Assembly (NCBI GenBank): GCA_945860545.1
Contig: CAMAQM010000017.1
Coordinates: 1-40,325, forward strand
DNA length: 40,325 nt
Source of the DNA: Bifidobacterium breve
Lineage (GTDB): Bacteria; Actinomycetota; Acidimicrobiia; Acidimicrobiales; Acidimicrobilacustridaceae
Direction: 5' to 3'
The position numbers and the translations under genes were made by a program. Shown piece by piece: positions 1 to 8,328 of this stretch (positions within the stretch are counted from its first letter, which is position 1; the number at the start of each line of letters is the position of its first letter). The notes beneath the pieces are model-generated. The model was not told the origin of the DNA and ran no database searches. It saw nothing but the letters and a program-made list of their open reading frames with translations.

Positions 1-1
1 C

Positions 2-679
2 GCCGCCCAGGCCGTCGGGCGCGACGAGATCGGTTTCGCCGACAGCGGTATCGACCTGTTGGCGTTCAGCGGACACAAGTTCGGTGCTCCGACGGGCACC
101 GGGGTGCTGTGTGTGCGGCGCGGGCTTCGCCTGCGACCCCTGTTGGTGGGCGGTGACCAGGAGCGTGCCCGACGGGCCGGCATGGAAAACCTCGCCGCGG
201 TGGCCGGGTTGGGTGCCGTTGCCTCGCTACTCGCCGACGGCACCCGCCGCGCAACGGAGGCCGCCCGTCAGCGTGCCCTCACCACGACACTGGGTGCCGC
301 CCTGTCCGCCGTCCCCGGCGTGGAGGTCCTCGGCGACCCACACCACCGCGCCCCGCACATCGTGTGCGCCATCATCGGCGGGGTGGAACCCCAGGCGGTA
401 CTGCTTGGCCTCGACCGGGCCGGGATCGCCGCCCATTCGGGGAGTGCATGCGCCTCGGGGGATCTCGCCCCCTCCCCGGTGCTCGACGCCATGGGCGTCG
501 ACGCCCACCATTCCCTGCGTCTGAGCGTGGGCTGGAACAGCACCGACGCCGACGTCGTCGCCGTGGCCGACGTGCTCGGACCTACCATTGCGGGACTGCG
601 CCAACTCGCAGGACACGACCCCGGCGACCTCTCGCCCGCACCGGACGGGACGACGGGGACGGAGGACCACGACGCGTGA
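2..679 (+). CDS. Cysteine desulfurase, C-terminal part (5' end outside window)
   Basis: This is a PLP-dependent class V aminotransferase-fold enzyme that takes sulfur from L-cysteine as an enzyme persulfide for Fe-S cluster assembly or tRNA thiolation. The frame is open from the left edge, so the N-terminal part is missing. SGHKFGAP holds the PLP-binding lysine near the start of the visible part. HSGSACASGD holds the catalytic cysteine on its mobile loop, followed by the usual SLRLSVGW ending. The C-terminal tail after about residue 200 is a low-complexity acidic stretch. Its stop overlaps the next gene's GTG start (GTGA), so the two are probably co-transcribed. Whether it is the IscS, NifS or a tRNA-thiolation type cannot be decided from this part. 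Confidence 0.93.
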   Translation, partial: AAQAVGRDEIGFADSGIDLLAFSGHKFGAPTGTGVLCVRRGLRLRPLLVGGDQERARRAGMENLAAVAGLGAVASLLADGTRRATEAARQRALTTTLGAALSAVPGVEVLGDPHHRAPHIVCAIIGGVEPQAVLLGLDRAGIAAHSGSACASGDLAPSPVLDAMGVDAHHSLRLSVGWNSTDADVVAVADVLGPTIAGLRQLAGHDPGDLSPAPDGTTGTEDHDA

Positions 680-1149
680 ACATCTACCTCATCCGCCACG
701 CCCACGCCGGCTCCCGTAGCCGCTGGGAGGGTGACGACTTCGACCGGCCCCTCAGCCCCCGGGGCCTCGAACAGGTCGCCCACCTCGCCGGCCTGCTCGC
801 AGACGTCACCCCCGCCGCGGTGTGGTCGTCACCGGCGGTGCGCTGCATCCAGACGGTGGAACCGATCGCCATCTCCCACGGTCTCGAGGTGGTTGCCGAC
901 CCGCGGCTCGCCGAAGGCAACGATGCTGGCAAGGCGGCGATGCGGATGGTGGAAGCCGCCGACGACGACGACCTCGTGGTGTGCACCCACGGCGACCTCA
1001 TTCCGCGAGCGATGGGCTTGCTCGTCGCTGACGGCATGAAGGTGTCCGGCGACGATGACCCCTCCAGTTGCCGCAAAGGCTCGATGTGGATCATCGAGGT
1101 TGACGGCGGCCGCGCCGTGCGGGCCCGACACGAACCTCCCGGCGCGTAG
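676..1149 (+). CDS. SixA-like histidine phosphatase
   Basis: This is a 157-residue member of the histidine phosphatase superfamily. LIRHAHAG at residues 4-11 contains the Arg-His pair whose His becomes phosphorylated, and VCTHGDLI near residue 100 gives the second catalytic His. Length and the RHAHA form of the motif match SixA-type phosphohistidine phosphatases, which dephosphorylate histidine-phosphorylated proteins, but small-molecule phosphatases share this fold. The GTG start at 676 overlaps the cysteine desulfurase stop, which fixes the start better than any upstream option. The gene ends 19 bases before the convergent end of the ccm operon, with no obvious hairpin between them. Confidence 0.85.
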   Translation: MNIYLIRHAHAGSRSRWEGDDFDRPLSPRGLEQVAHLAGLLADVTPAAVWSSPAVRCIQTVEPIAISHGLEVVADPRLAEGNDAGKAAMRMVEAADDDDLVVCTHGDLIPRAMGLLVADGMKVSGDDDPSSCRKGSMWIIEVDGGRAVRARHEPPGA

Positions 1150-1168
1150 AAACCCGTCGACGGAGCTG

Positions 1169-2311
1169 TCAGGGCCCGAGGCGGGAACGCAGGGCGGCGA
1201 CCTCCGCAGCGATGTCGTCTGGCAGGTCGCTTCGGGCCTCCAACAGCCCGAGTGTGGTGCGCGCCTCGGCGGTGCGTCCCAGCAACTCAAGGACCAACAC
1301 CCGGTACAGCACCGGCACCGGGTCGTCGGGGGCGGCGGTCTCGGCGCGGGTCACCAGATCCAGTGCGTTGCCCACGAGCAACGCCCGGTCGTCGCCCGAG
1401 GCGCTCGACGCCACCACCAACAACACGTCGGCCTTGGCCAACAGGGCGCCAGCGTTGTTCGGTGAGCGGGCGATGACCTCGTCGAGAATGGTGATGGCCC
1501 CACTGACGTCGCCGCGGCGCGCCGCCGCCTCCGCCCGGGTGACCGCCACCGTGTCGGGATCGGCGCCCGACACCTCGGCGCGCAACGCCTCGACCCGGTC
1601 GGTGAGGAACGGTGGGATGTCGTCGAGGTTCAAGGCCTCGAGGGCGGCCAGCGCCTCGTCGAACCGGCCGAGGTCCCGCAAGATGATGGCCCGGAACACC
1701 TGAGCATCGGCGTAGTCGGGGTCCGACGCCACGGCGTCGTCGAGGCGGACAAGCGCCTCGTCGTCGCTCAGCATGCCTCCCATGGTGCGAGCCACCCACG
1801 CCGAGTAGGTGAGGGCCTCGGCGTTGGTGGGGGCGATGGCGAGCACTTCGTCGTAGGTGGCGAGCGCCCCCTCGATGTCCCCCGACGACCACTGGTCGCG
1901 GGCTTCGAGCAGCAGGTCACGGGTCGTTTGGCGGATGTCCCCGGTGAACGTCTCCCCCGAACCACGACGACCCACGCTCTGGGCGATGAACACCCCGGCG
2001 GTCAGCGCGAACACCACGATCACCGCCACCCACGCCAGACGGGTCTGGCGACGACGGCGAGCGGCGTCAGCGGTCCCCGCCGCATCGGACCCCGTTGACG
2101 CCGCAGCCCGTTTCGTCTTCGGCGCCTCCGCCGTCGACCCGTCGAGTTGACGAAGCACCTCGGCGGCGCGGCGCGTCAGGTCGTCGATGAGTGCGTCAGC
2201 GTCGACGTCATCGAGGTCCCCTGCGGCGTGGTCGGCGCGCACCTCGGCGATGCGGCCGAGGAGTTCGTCGCGCTCGGCGACGAGTCGTTCCCGCTCTTCC
2301 TCACCGCTCAC
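1169..2311 (-). CDS. CcmI-like membrane-anchored tetratricopeptide protein
   Basis: This 380-residue protein starts with a charged coiled-coil-like segment (residues 1-35, rich in Glu/Arg/Asp). It has one membrane helix at about 89-112 (TRLAWVAVIVVFALTAGVF) and then tetratricopeptide-like helical pairs to the end, for example around DIEGALATYDEVLAIAPTNA. This is the architecture of CcmI/CycH, which presents apocytochrome c to the heme ligation complex outside the membrane. It is the last gene of the ccm operon, and its ATG overlaps the ccmH stop by four bases (2308-2311). Sequence identity to known CcmI is not claimed; the call rests on domain order and position. Confidence 0.8.
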   Translation of the reverse strand: MSGEEERERLVAERDELLGRIAEVRADHAAGDLDDVDADALIDDLTRRAAEVLRQLDGSTAEAPKTKRAAASTGSDAAGTADAARRRRQTRLAWVAVIVVFALTAGVFIAQSVGRRGSGETFTGDIRQTTRDLLLEARDQWSSGDIEGALATYDEVLAIAPTNAEALTYSAWVARTMGGMLSDDEALVRLDDAVASDPDYADAQVFRAIILRDLGRFDEALAALEALNLDDIPPFLTDRVEALRAEVSGADPDTVAVTRAEAAARRGDVSGAITILDEVIARSPNNAGALLAKADVLLVVASSASGDDRALLVGNALDLVTRAETAAPDDPVPVLYRVLVLELLGRTAEARTTLGLLEARSDLPDDIAAEVAALRSRLGP

Positions 2312-2835
2312 GGTCGGCCCGCCCCGCCAGGTTCGGTCCCGCCATCTGGGACATCCAACGCCTCAGCGACAAGGGCACGATCCTCGTCTGTGGCGTCGCG
2401 GCGGCCTGACGCCGCCCAGCGTCGAAACGCCAAGGTCAGACCCACCGCTGCGAGGGCGATCGCCACGACCGGCAGGACCCACACGAGACCCCCGACTCCG
2501 TCCGCCGGAGGGGTGAGCAGGGCGTCAGGGCCGTAGACGGTGTCAGAGGAGTAGTAGGCGCGGATCTCCTCGTCGGTCTGGCCCTGTTCGACACGCTGGG
2601 CGATGTCGCGACGGATCTCGCGTGACACCGACACGTCGGACTCCGCCACCGACTGTCCGGCGCACTGGGGGCACCGGATGGAACGGGTCAGGTTCTGGAC
2701 CCGTTCGGCGTTGGTGGGCGGTTCGTTGATCCCGACGCTGCCTACGGCGAGTGCCACCACCACGATCGCCGCCATGATCGCCCATGGCAACCACAACGGG
2801 ATCGGCCGCGACGTGCTGGTGCGGGACGCGCTCAC
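2308..2835 (-). CDS. ccmH: Cytochrome c maturation thiol-reductase CcmH
   Basis: This 175-residue protein has the CcmH/CycL domain flanked by two membrane helices (about 12-36 and 120-140). The defining redox motif is IRCPQCAGQSVAESD, with Cys55 and Cys58. In the family these cysteines reduce the disulfide of the apocytochrome CXXCH site before heme attachment. The segment after it (EIRRDIAQRVEQGQTDEEIRAYY) is the usual helical part of the domain. The start overlaps the ccmG stop and the stop overlaps the ccmI-like start, so the gene lies in a tightly coupled block. The identification is secure. Confidence 0.93.
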   Translation of the reverse strand: MSASRTSTSRPIPLWLPWAIMAAIVVVALAVGSVGINEPPTNAERVQNLTRSIRCPQCAGQSVAESDVSVSREIRRDIAQRVEQGQTDEEIRAYYSSDTVYGPDALLTPPADGVGGLVWVLPVVAIALAAVGLTLAFRRWAASGRRDATDEDRALVAEALDVPDGGTEPGGAGRP

Positions 2836-3416
2836 GGCTGGGCCGCCCCGGCGGTGGCGGTGGCGATGGCGGCGTCGAGGTCGGCGGCGGTGACTCCGTA
2901 GAAGATGGCCACGACCTGCCCGGCCGGGGAGATGAGGAACGATTCGGGCACCCCGCGCACCCCGTAGTCAAGGGCGATGGGGCCGGTGTCGCCGACCAGC
3001 ACCGGCCAGTCGCCACCGTTGGTGGCGAAGAACTCTTCAATGGACGCCGCGTCGTCGTCGAAGGCCACGCTGACGACCTCGACGGGCACCTCGGCGTCGG
3101 GACCGTGGGCGGCGGCGAACGCCACCAGCTCAGGGTGTTCGCGCACACACGGCACACACCACGTGGCGAAGAAGTTCACGAGCACCCAGTCGCCGCGCCA
3201 CCGGTCGATGTCGACAGGTTCGCCGGTGATGCTGGTACCCACCACGGCCGGTGCAGCCCGACCCACCAACCCGTTGCGGACGGTGTCGTCCTCGCCTGCA
3301 GCCACCTGCCAGGCCAACACCCCGAGCAACGCCACCAACACGACGCCCGTGACGACCGCAGCGAGCCGAACCGGACGTCGAAGCGTCGCGCCGGACGCGT
3401 CGGCACCGTCAGTCAT
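2832..3416 (-). CDS. ccmG: TlpA/CcmG-type membrane-anchored thioredoxin
   Basis: This 194-residue protein has an N-terminal membrane helix (about 17-40) and an exported thioredoxin-fold domain with the active site FFATWCVPCVREHPEL (Cys87, Cys90). A cis-proline-containing segment, YGVRGVPESFLISPAG, lies near residue 155. It should pass reducing equivalents to CcmH and the apocytochrome during heme attachment. Position between ccmF and ccmH and the 8-base overlap with ccmF support the CcmG/DsbE assignment over a general TlpA or ResA. The second active-site half is intact. Confidence 0.9.
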   Translation of the reverse strand: MTDGADASGATLRRPVRLAAVVTGVVLVALLGVLAWQVAAGEDDTVRNGLVGRAAPAVVGTSITGEPVDIDRWRGDWVLVNFFATWCVPCVREHPELVAFAAAHGPDAEVPVEVVSVAFDDDAASIEEFFATNGGDWPVLVGDTGPIALDYGVRGVPESFLISPAGQVVAIFYGVTAADLDAAIATATAGAAQP

Positions 3417-5385
3417 CGGCGCCGCTTGCCTGTGTGGCGGGAGCGGTGGAGGCCACGTCCTCGGGGCTCGGCGCTCCGCGTCGACGCCGTCCCCCGCCCG
3501 ACATCGCCATCAGGGTCCCGACCACCATGACGCCCCCACCGATCCACAACCAGACGATGAGCGGCTGCACGGTGACCCGGATGGTCGCCGGCTCCCCGGG
3601 CGCCTCGGGCAGGGCCAACACCGACAGGGCGATGTCCACGGTGGGGGTGACCCGCACCGAAGGGGTGCCGACCTGCTGGGATCCGAAGTCGAACCGACTG
3701 ACACCTGGGGCGTACGGTCCGGCACCGTCGACCTCGACGAGAACCTGGGTGACCTCCCGGTTCGGTTCGAGCACCACGTTCGTCCCGACGTAGGTGAAGG
3801 TGTGTCCGTCGAACGTGGCGGTCTGCCCCTCGATGAGACGGAGTTCGGTCTGTTGCACATAGGCCTGGCTGGCAGCGAGGGCCACGGCGATGAACACCAC
3901 CCCGATGTGCACCACCATCCCACCGCTGCTTCGACCGAAGAGACCACCAATACCCTGCCGCCGCACCGACAACACGAGTTGGCGCACGGCGGTACCGAGG
4001 GCGAACCCGCCGAGGGCGAACCCGACGAGAGGGGCGACGCCTCGAGCCCCGACGGCCACGGCGAGCACGAGCGTGGCGGTGCCCGCAGCGGCGGGCCACA
4101 CCAGTCGGTGGGCGAGCAGTTCCCCGCTGGCCCGTCGCCACGGCAGCACCGGGGCGATCGCCATCAGAACCAGCAACGCCAGACCGATGGGGGCACTCAT
4201 CCGGTTGAAGAACGGGGAACCCACCGAGATCCGGTCCCCGGTGAACGCTTCGACCACGAGCGGGAACACCGTCCCCAACAACACGGTGAACGCCAATGCG
4301 GCGAACAGCACGTTGTTGACGAGGAACGAACCTTCACGCGACATCGGGGACTCGATGCTGCCCGTGGAACGCAACAGATCCCCCCGCCACCCGATCAGCC
4401 CGACCGACACCACGACGATGAGTGCGAAGAACGCCAGGAGCGCCGGCCCGATGTTGGAGGTGGTGAAGGCGTGCACCGATTCGAGCACCCCTGAACGGGT
4501 GATGAAGGTGCCGAGGATCGTCAGGGCGAACGTGGCGCACAGAAGCGACAGGTTCCACACCCGCAGCATGCCGCGACGTTCCTGCACGATCACCGAGTGC
4601 AGGTAGGCGGTCCCGGTCAGCCATGGGAGCAACGAGGCGTTCTCCACCGGGTCCCATCCCCAGTAGCCACCCCAGCCCAGCACCTCGTACGCCCACCAGG
4701 CGCCGAGGATGATGCCGGCCGTCAGGAACGCCCAGGCCACCAGCGTCCACCGTCGGGTCTCAAGCAGCCAACCCTCCCCGAGACGACCGGTGACCAGGGC
4801 GCCGATGGCGAACGCGAACGGGACCGTGAACCCGACGTAGCCGAGGTACAGCATCGGGGGGTGGAACGCCATGAGGATGTGTTCCTGCAGCAACGGGTTC
4901 GGCCCCGGACCGTCGTAGCCGAGCGGCGGGTCAAACGACCCGAACGGCGCGGCAGGGCCGATGACCAGGAAGAAGAAGAACGTCGCCACCACGAACAGGG
5001 TCACCATCGCCCACCCGACGAGCGGGTCGTCGATGCGGTGCCGGAACCGGTGGGCGGTGAGGGCGATGAACCCGGCGAGCACCAGTACCCACAGCAGGAT
5101 CGAGCCTTCAAGGGCCGCCCACAAGGTGGCCACGTCGAAGGGGAACGGGGTTTCGGTCGAACTGTGTTCGGCGACGTAGGACACGGTGAAGTCGTCGGTG
5201 AGCAGCGCCCACTCCATCGCCCCCACCGCCAGCACCGCACCACCGAGCACACCTGCGGCACACCACAGCCCGACACGGAGGTAGCGACGGTTGTGGGTGG
5301 CGATACCCACCAACATCGACAACACCCCCCACAACGCAGCAATGAACCCGAGGGTCACCCCGGCCCGGCCGAGGGCCAGACTCAT
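3409..5385 (-). CDS. ccmF: Heme lyase CcmF
   Basis: This 658-residue polytopic membrane protein is the ligation subunit of System I cytochrome c maturation, joining heme from CcmE to the CXXCH cysteines of apocytochromes. The Trp-rich WWD domain that holds heme is visible at about 230-256 (GAWWAYEVLGWGG then YWGWDPVENASLLPWL). Candidate heme-ligand histidines sit in AFHPPMLYLGY and TAYLHSV. A large exported segment with beta-strand character precedes the last membrane helix (about residues 500-620), as in CcmF. The length fits the family. Its ATG overlaps the ccmE stop (ATGA), so translation is probably coupled. Confidence 0.96.
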   Translation of the reverse strand: MSLALGRAGVTLGFIAALWGVLSMLVGIATHNRRYLRVGLWCAAGVLGGAVLAVGAMEWALLTDDFTVSYVAEHSSTETPFPFDVATLWAALEGSILLWVLVLAGFIALTAHRFRHRIDDPLVGWAMVTLFVVATFFFFLVIGPAAPFGSFDPPLGYDGPGPNPLLQEHILMAFHPPMLYLGYVGFTVPFAFAIGALVTGRLGEGWLLETRRWTLVAWAFLTAGIILGAWWAYEVLGWGGYWGWDPVENASLLPWLTGTAYLHSVIVQERRGMLRVWNLSLLCATFALTILGTFITRSGVLESVHAFTTSNIGPALLAFFALIVVVSVGLIGWRGDLLRSTGSIESPMSREGSFLVNNVLFAALAFTVLLGTVFPLVVEAFTGDRISVGSPFFNRMSAPIGLALLVLMAIAPVLPWRRASGELLAHRLVWPAAAGTATLVLAVAVGARGVAPLVGFALGGFALGTAVRQLVLSVRRQGIGGLFGRSSGGMVVHIGVVFIAVALAASQAYVQQTELRLIEGQTATFDGHTFTYVGTNVVLEPNREVTQVLVEVDGAGPYAPGVSRFDFGSQQVGTPSVRVTPTVDIALSVLALPEAPGEPATIRVTVQPLIVWLWIGGGVMVVGTLMAMSGGGRRRRGAPSPEDVASTAPATQASGADD

Positions 5386-5984
5386 GGTCGACCCAACAGG
5401 TCGGCGGGGGCGGCCGCCGCAGCGTTGCCGACCCCGTCACCGGCGTCGTCAATCCGCCCCGAGTTGTCCGCCACGTAGTTCTCGTCGTGTTTGACCAGCA
5501 TGCGATCTGAGAGGAACACCGCTCCGGGGCCTGTCCCCGACCAGGCACCTTCGAGCACCACCGGGATCCCGTCATCGAACAGTTCAGCGGGGTCACCGGT
5601 GTGCTCGACGGGGACGGTGACCCCGTTGAACACGATGTCGAAGGCCACACCGCCGGGGTAGGTCTGCACCGTGCCGGGCTCAACCACCCCCTGCAGGCGG
5701 AACCTCGACAAGCCGAGCTCGTCACGTTGGGCCACCGCCTCGTCAGCGTTGCGGAAGTACAGGGTGGCGTCGTTGAGCGACCGTACGACCACCACGGCGC
5801 CGACGGTCACGACCCCGACGAGCACCGCCACGCCAAGGAAACGACCCACCCGTCGTGGTCGAGGCGTCGGGGAGGCCGCAGGGTTCCTGTCGCGAGGCGT
5901 CAGGTCGAGGCCGTCGAGGGACGCAGACGAGGTGGACACCGGATCACCGGCACCCGGATCGCCCTCGTGTGGGGTCACATCCAT
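5382..5984 (-). CDS. ccmE: Heme chaperone CcmE
   Basis: This 200-residue protein has a cytoplasmic tail, one membrane helix (about 49-67) and an exported OB-fold-like domain. The heme-binding motif VKHDENY puts the covalent heme-binding histidine at residue 166 and the conserved tyrosine at 170. The frame stays open upstream, but the ATG at 5984 is preferred because GAGGAG lies five bases before it and because it just overlaps the end of ccmD. The N-terminal tail of about 48 residues is longer than in the proteobacterial protein and is Pro/Asp-rich. CcmE receives heme from CcmC with CcmAB and delivers it to CcmF. Confidence 0.95.
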   Translation of the reverse strand: MDVTPHEGDPGAGDPVSTSSASLDGLDLTPRDRNPAASPTPRPRRVGRFLGVAVLVGVVTVGAVVVVRSLNDATLYFRNADEAVAQRDELGLSRFRLQGVVEPGTVQTYPGGVAFDIVFNGVTVPVEHTGDPAELFDDGIPVVLEGAWSGTGPGAVFLSDRMLVKHDENYVADNSGRIDDAGDGVGNAAAAAPADLLGRP

Positions 5985-6109
5985 CGCTGCTCCTCGGGGG
6001 GAACCTGCCGACTCAGGGACCGGCCCCGCTGCAACACCAGCGCCACGTAGCCGACGATCACCACGACCGTGATGACCCACCCGGTGATGACCCACGCCCA
6101 GGTGCTCAT
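5975..6109 (-). CDS. ccmD: Small membrane protein CcmD
   Basis: A 44-codon reading frame beginning MSTWAWVITGWVITVVVIVG has one membrane helix (about residues 5-26) followed by a basic segment, LQRGRSLSRQ. This is the typical size and layout of CcmD, which helps release holo-CcmE from CcmC. The ATG at 6109 overlaps the ccmC stop (ATGA), and the frame ends ten bases inside ccmE. It is short enough to be missed by automatic gene calling. Position between ccmC and ccmE makes the assignment firm despite low sequence information. Confidence 0.85.
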   Translation of the reverse strand: MSTWAWVITGWVITVVVIVGYVALVLQRGRSLSRQVPPEEQRWM

Positions 6110-6894
6110 GAGGTCGCCTCGGCCCGTCGGGCGGCAACGGCTTCGCTCAACTGTTGTTCCTCAACCCGGTTGGCCAGCCAGCCGACCCGGAACCGGTGGA
6201 ACATCAGCCACACCAAGAGCACCATGCCGACCGCAGTGGTGAACATCCACGTGAACAACATGAGTCCCTCGATGCGGAAGTCAAGGTCGGTGCGGAACAG
6301 GGTGGCGTCCTGGTGCAGCGAGCGCCACCACTCCACCGAACGGTTCACGATGATGATGTTGGGAACCAGCAACAACCCCACCACCGCAGAGCGGCGGGAG
6401 CGGGCGGAACGGTCCGGCGAGGCGGCACGCAACGCCTGGTAGCCGACCAACAGCAGGAACAAGAACAACGTGGAGGTGAGGCGCGGGTCCCACTCCCAGG
6501 CGGTGCCCCAGGTGATCTGGCCCCAGATCATGCCGCTGACGAGCGTGAGGGCGGTGAACACCGAACCGATCTCCGCCGCCGAGCTTCCAACGAGATCCCA
6601 CCACTCGGACCGTTTCCACAGCCACATGATTGAGGACACGAACGTCACGAAACAGGCGACGTAGGCAACCGTCACCGACGGCACGTGCACGTACAACAGC
6701 CGCACCGATTCGCCTTGCACCCGGTCGGGCGGGGTGGCGACGAACGACAGCCACACCACCAGCGGGATGCACAGCACCACGATGATGCCGAGCACCCGGG
6801 TGAGCGGCGACGACGTCGAACGGTGACCGGTCGGGGCGGATTGGCCCGGAACCGTCGGGGCGGTTCCTGCGGTCTGCTCGTTTCCGATGCTCAC
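6106..6894 (-). CDS. ccmC: Heme handling protein CcmC
   Basis: This 262-residue protein has six predicted membrane helices. The WWD motif is MIWGQITWGTAWEWDPRLTS (about 122-141), flanked by candidate heme-ligand histidines in LLYVHVPS (His70) and WWRSLHQDA. It loads heme onto CcmE. The GTG at 6894 is chosen as start because GGAGGAG lies just upstream and the codon overlaps the ccmB stop as GTGA. The upstream in-frame extension lies inside ccmB and is Arg/Gly-rich. The first 30 residues form a polar N-terminal tail. Confidence 0.94.
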   Translation of the reverse strand: MSIGNEQTAGTAPTVPGQSAPTGHRSTSSPLTRVLGIIVVLCIPLVVWLSFVATPPDRVQGESVRLLYVHVPSVTVAYVACFVTFVSSIMWLWKRSEWWDLVGSSAAEIGSVFTALTLVSGMIWGQITWGTAWEWDPRLTSTLFLFLLLVGYQALRAASPDRSARSRRSAVVGLLLVPNIIIVNRSVEWWRSLHQDATLFRTDLDFRIEGLMLFTWMFTTAVGMVLLVWLMFHRFRVGWLANRVEEQQLSEAVAARRAEATS

Positions 6895-7565
6895 GACTCC
6901 TCCAGAACCGTTCCGTACAGGCCGATCCCGCAGCCCACGTAGACCACGGCGAACAGCGCCAGCAGACCTGCCCACGGCCAGCCGTCGGCGGGACTGCCGT
7001 CCAGCGCTGCCTCGAACGCCCGGGTTGCTGCCAGCAGAACCGGTGCCAGCACCGGCAACAACAGCAGCGGAAGCAGGGTTTCCCGCACCCGGAGTCCAAC
7101 AGCGAGGACGCCGTAGAGGCTACCGGCTGCCGCGATCCCTGCGGTAGCCGGGAGCGCACTTCCCACCAGCAACACCCAGCCTCCCGGATCAGCCCCGTAG
7201 AGGATGACCACCCCGACACCGAGCGCCACCTCGACCGCCACGAGCTGCACGGCGATGGCGAGCGTCTTTCCGAGGAACACCCCCGGCGCGCTGAGCGAAC
7301 TGAGCCGCAGCGCGTCGCGCACCCCCTCGGCAGACTCCACGGCGTAGGCCCGCTGCACCCCGAGCACGGCGGCGAACAAGACGGTCACCCAGAACAATCC
7401 CGGGGTGGCCGCCTCGAGAATGCCACGGTCGGGGTCGAGGGCGAATCCGAACAGCACGAGCACCAACACGGCGAAAGGAACCACCTGGCCCAGACCCACC
7501 CGGGTGCGGACCTCCATGCGGAGGTCCTTGCCGGCGACGAGCCAGGCGTCACGCAGCATGGTCAC
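6891..7565 (-). CDS. ccmB: Heme exporter permease CcmB
   Basis: This 224-residue integral membrane protein with about six helices has the usual CcmB start (RDAWLVAGKDLRMEVRTR) and a PGVFLGKTLAIAVQL segment in the middle. It pairs with the ATPase CcmA, and ATP hydrolysis drives release of holo-CcmE from CcmC. The start may be the GTG at 7565 or the ATG two codons later at 7559. Either overlaps the end of ccmA (7549-7565), so the two subunits are translationally coupled. Length and topology agree with the family. Confidence 0.92.
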   Translation of the reverse strand: MTMLRDAWLVAGKDLRMEVRTRVGLGQVVPFAVLVLVLFGFALDPDRGILEAATPGLFWVTVLFAAVLGVQRAYAVESAEGVRDALRLSSLSAPGVFLGKTLAIAVQLVAVEVALGVGVVILYGADPGGWVLLVGSALPATAGIAAAGSLYGVLAVGLRVRETLLPLLLLPVLAPVLLAATRAFEAALDGSPADGWPWAGLLALFAVVYVGCGIGLYGTVLEES

Positions 7566-8205
7566 CCCCGTGGGTCACCGAGCCGCCCGCCAACGTCACG
7601 TGCCGGCACCCGAGACCTTCGGTGCGATCGAGGTCGTGGGAGGCAATGACCACCGTCGCTCCCGCCGCCACCGCTGACCGCACCACACTGTCGAGCAGGT
7701 CGCGACCCTCAGCGTCGAGACCTGCGTGAGGTTCGTCGAGCAACCACAGTTCGGCTCGTCGGGCCACCAACGAGGCGAGCGCCACGCGACGACGCTGACC
7801 GGTGGAAAGTCGACCGACCGGGGTGGCACCGATCCGTCCGGTGATGCCGAACCGTTCAGCGGCACGTTCCACATCAGTGAGATCGACCCGTGACGCGCGG
7901 GCGAAGAACCGCAGGTTGTCACTGGCGGTCAGTTCGTCGTAAAGGCCTCCCGACGGTCCGAGCAGACCCACTCGTGACCGCACCGCCCGGGCGTTGCGAC
8001 CCAAGTCCTCACCGAGCACCTGCGCCGTACCCGACGCCACCGGCACGAGACCGGCACACAGCCGCAACACCGTGGTCTTGCCGGCCCCGTTGGCCCCCAC
8101 GAGGGCGACGAGCTCCCCGGCGGAAACGTCAAGGTCGACTCCGGTGAGGGCGGGGAACCCGCCGAGGAGAGCGACGACGTCGCGGAGGTGGATGACCGAT
8201 GTCAT
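7549..8205 (-). CDS. ccmA: Heme exporter ATPase CcmA
   Basis: This 218-residue ABC ATPase has Walker A at residues 37-44 (GANGAGKT), the signature region as LSTGQRRRVALA, and Walker B with D-loop as LWLLDEPHAGLD. It powers the CcmABCD complex. The frame stays open far upstream, but the translated sequence before the ATG at 8205 is Arg/Pro-rich and overlaps the divergent sortase gene. There is no clear Shine-Dalgarno before this ATG. A possible -10 (TACCGT) lies about 50 bases upstream. It is the first gene of the nine-gene ccm operon. Confidence 0.94.
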   Translation of the reverse strand: MTSVIHLRDVVALLGGFPALTGVDLDVSAGELVALVGANGAGKTTVLRLCAGLVPVASGTAQVLGEDLGRNARAVRSRVGLLGPSGGLYDELTASDNLRFFARASRVDLTDVERAAERFGITGRIGATPVGRLSTGQRRRVALASLVARRAELWLLDEPHAGLDAEGRDLLDSVVRSAVAAGATVVIASHDLDRTEGLGCRHVTLAGGSVTHGGDHAA

Positions 8206-8316
8206 GGGTTGACCAGTGGCGAACCGCGCTGGTCGGCACCAGTGGGTCGCCGAGGTCACGGTACCTTCCCCTCTCGCGGGGCACCAAGGCGCCCGACACC
8301 CAAGGTGACACCTCGG

Positions 8317-8322
8317 TAGGGT
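8317..8322 (+). promoter_or_regulatory. -10 element TAGGGT of the sortase gene (leaderless)
   Basis: TAGGGT lies six bases before the GTG start at 8329, which would place transcription initiation at or next to the start codon. The 8206-8328 gap between ccmA and the sortase gene is therefore a divergent promoter region. No Shine-Dalgarno sequence is present, which agrees with leaderless translation. Confidence 0.55.
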
Positions 8323-8328
8323 GCGGGG

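Noticed and set aside
2977-4494. 505-residue plus-strand reading frame across ccmF/ccmG
   Set aside because: It is antisense to clearly homologous ccm genes; the His/Arg/Gly-rich composition is a GC-rich shadow frame.
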